From assembly GCF_011038655.2 (NCBI RefSeq), contig NZ_CP064954.1, forward strand, positions 1,550,001 through 1,614,000: a DNA stretch of 64,000 bases, written 5' to 3'. This document shows, one piece after another, positions 63,009-64,000 of the stretch. The stretch comes from Corynebacterium lizhenjunii. GTDB taxonomy: Bacteria; Actinomycetota; Actinomycetes; Mycobacteriales; Mycobacteriaceae. Position 1 is the stretch's first letter, and each line of letters begins with the position of its first letter. The translations under genes were made by a program, and so were the position numbers. Below the pieces are notes generated by a model that worked only from the letters and a program-made list of their open reading frames with translations, ran no database searches and was not told the DNA's origin.

Positions 63009-64000
63009 TTATTTGCCCTTACCGCCTTGGCCGAAATCCAGGTTATTGAGGTCAAAATTTTCCAGACCCTTGGGCAGCCCGCCCAAACCAGGCATACCCG
63101 GCATACCGCCGCCGGAGCCCATCTGCTGCTGGAGCTTCTGCAGCTCCTGCATAGACGGCATCCCGCCCGGCATACCGCCGCGGCCCTTAGGCGGCTTCCG
63201 CTTGCCGTTTTTGCCCTTGCGGCCCTTCGGCTTCTTCTTCGTCGCCGAACGCCCTCCGCCCATGCCAGGCATGCCGAACTGGCTGGCCATCTTAGACATC
63301 ATCTTCTTGGCCTCATTGAAGCGCTCGATGAGCTGGTTGACCTCAGAGACTGAGACACCAGAACCCTGAGCAATGCGCTTGCGGCGCGAGGCGTTGAGGA
63401 TCTTCGGGTCCTCGCGCTCCTGCGGGGTCATGCCGCGAATAATCGCCTGGATGCGGTCCAGCTGCTTTTCGTCAACCATGTCCGCCATCTGCGACATCTG
63501 CTTGCCGCCGGGCATCATCTTAAGCAAGTTAGCAATGGGGCCCATCTTTCGGATCATCAACATCTGATCCAGGAAGTCATTCAAAGTCAACTCCCCAGAG
63601 CCAATCTTGGCTGCAGCCTCCTCGGCCTTCTGGTGGTCCAGGGTGGCTTCCGCCTGCTCAATTAGCGAGAGCAAATCGCCCATACCCAGGATGCGGCTGG
63701 CCATGCGCTCCGGGTGGAAAACGTCAAAGTCTTCCAGCTTCTCGCCCGTAGAGGCAAACAGGATCGGCTTGCCGGTAACCTCACGGATAGACAGCGCCGC
63801 GCCGCCGCGGGCATCACCATCTAGCTTGGTCAGCACCACGCCAGTAAAGTCCACGCCATCACGGAAAGCTTGCGCGGTCTGCACCGCGTCCTGGCCGATC
63901 ATGGAGTCGATGACAAAAAGCACCTCATCCGGGTTGACGGCATCACGGATATTGCGGGCCTGGGTCATCAGGGTCTCATCAATACCCAAGCGGCCGGCGG
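63009..64000 (-). CDS. ffh: Signal recognition particle protein Ffh (C-terminal part)
   Basis: The C-terminal 330 or so residues of the SRP GTPase, which targets membrane proteins to the translocon. The visible part includes FVIDSMIGQDAVQTAQAF, LTKLDGDARGGAAL (G4 region) and SRKKR-like M-domain sequence ILNASRRKRIAQGSGVSV, then GMPGMGGG and a Lys/Gly-rich tail. The reading frame continues through the right window edge, so the N-domain and P-loop are outside. Confidence 0.96.
   Translation of the reverse strand, partial: AGRLGIDETLMTQARNIRDAVNPDEVLFVIDSMIGQDAVQTAQAFRDGVDFTGVVLTKLDGDARGGAALSIREVTGKPILFASTGEKLEDFDVFHPERMASRILGMGDLLSLIEQAEATLDHQKAEEAAAKIGSGELTLNDFLDQMLMIRKMGPIANLLKMMPGGKQMSQMADMVDEKQLDRIQAIIRGMTPQEREDPKILNASRRKRIAQGSGVSVSEVNQLIERFNEAKKMMSKMASQFGMPGMGGGRSATKKKPKGRKGKNGKRKPPKGRGGMPGGMPSMQELQKLQQQMGSGGGMPGMPGLGGLPKGLENFDLNNLDFGQGGKGK

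Overview
The window reads as a chromosomal segment of a Corynebacterium species. It is GC-rich, has actinobacterial start and promoter habits (many GTG starts and apparently leaderless genes), and carries lineage markers: mycothione reductase, malate:quinone oxidoreductase, a PptT/PptH-like pair, a lipoprotein transpeptidase, DUF2469, DUF2631 and DUF222-HNH endonucleases. Gene order matches the conserved pnp-to-ffh core of Corynebacteriales, and most genes lie on the minus strand. Species cannot be assigned from the sequence alone.

Layout. Positions 1-1400 are the decayed edge of a prophage or phage-derived island: a partial virion-type gene, a frameshifted phage gene, and two inverted copies of a small-membrane-protein plus DNA-binding-protein module, one degenerate. 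From 1448 to 17249 lie RNA and translation genes (pnp, rpsO, ribF, truB, rbfA, infB, ylxR, nusA, rimP) with a nucleoside hydrolase, pptT-pptH, a MATE exporter and nrnA. From 17283 to 20260 there is an accessory patch: a lipoprotein, an HNH endonuclease and the remains of an MMPL transporter. From 20268 to 30759 come proS, yaaA, a GalT-like gene, a PhzF-like gene, mqo, a lipase-like hydrolase, mtr and two tandem small secreted proteins. From 30990 to 44515 lie map, the lipoprotein PBP, ispG, rip1, dxr, rlmN, lapA, cdsA, frr, pyrH, tsf and rpsB. From 44843 to 52419 lie an M23 peptidase, xerC, dprA, comM, yraN, DUF2469, rnhB and two signal peptidases. From 52947 to 64000 lie a second HNH endonuclease, rplS, tex, an oxidoreductase relic, trmD, rimM, a cupin, rpsP, an acyltransferase/SGNH protein and ffh, which is cut by the window edge.

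Functional themes are ribosome assembly and initiation (rpsO, rpsB, tsf, infB, rbfA, rimP, rimM, trmD, rplS, rpsP, frr), RNA turnover (pnp, nrnA, rnhB), non-mevalonate isoprenoid synthesis (ispG, dxr), envelope work (cdsA, PBP, M23, rip1, lepB pair, ffh, acyltransferase) and thiol or quinone redox (mtr, mqo).

The most unusual signals are not genes. First, a 17-base word, GGGGGCATCGGCAAGCT, recurs in both orientations inside unrelated genes, between genes and inside a dead gene: three perfect copies and several one-mismatch copies. Second, short tandem repeats (periods of 12, 17, 18 and 35 bases) start at or just after the stop codons of plus-strand genes, mostly at convergent junctions. Third, the 12-base DnaA-box-like word AGTTATCCACAG occurs three times within 3.1 kb, two copies forming an inverted pair. 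Fourth, a tandem pair of secreted proteins with highly biased codon use lies behind a GlxR/CRP-type palindrome.
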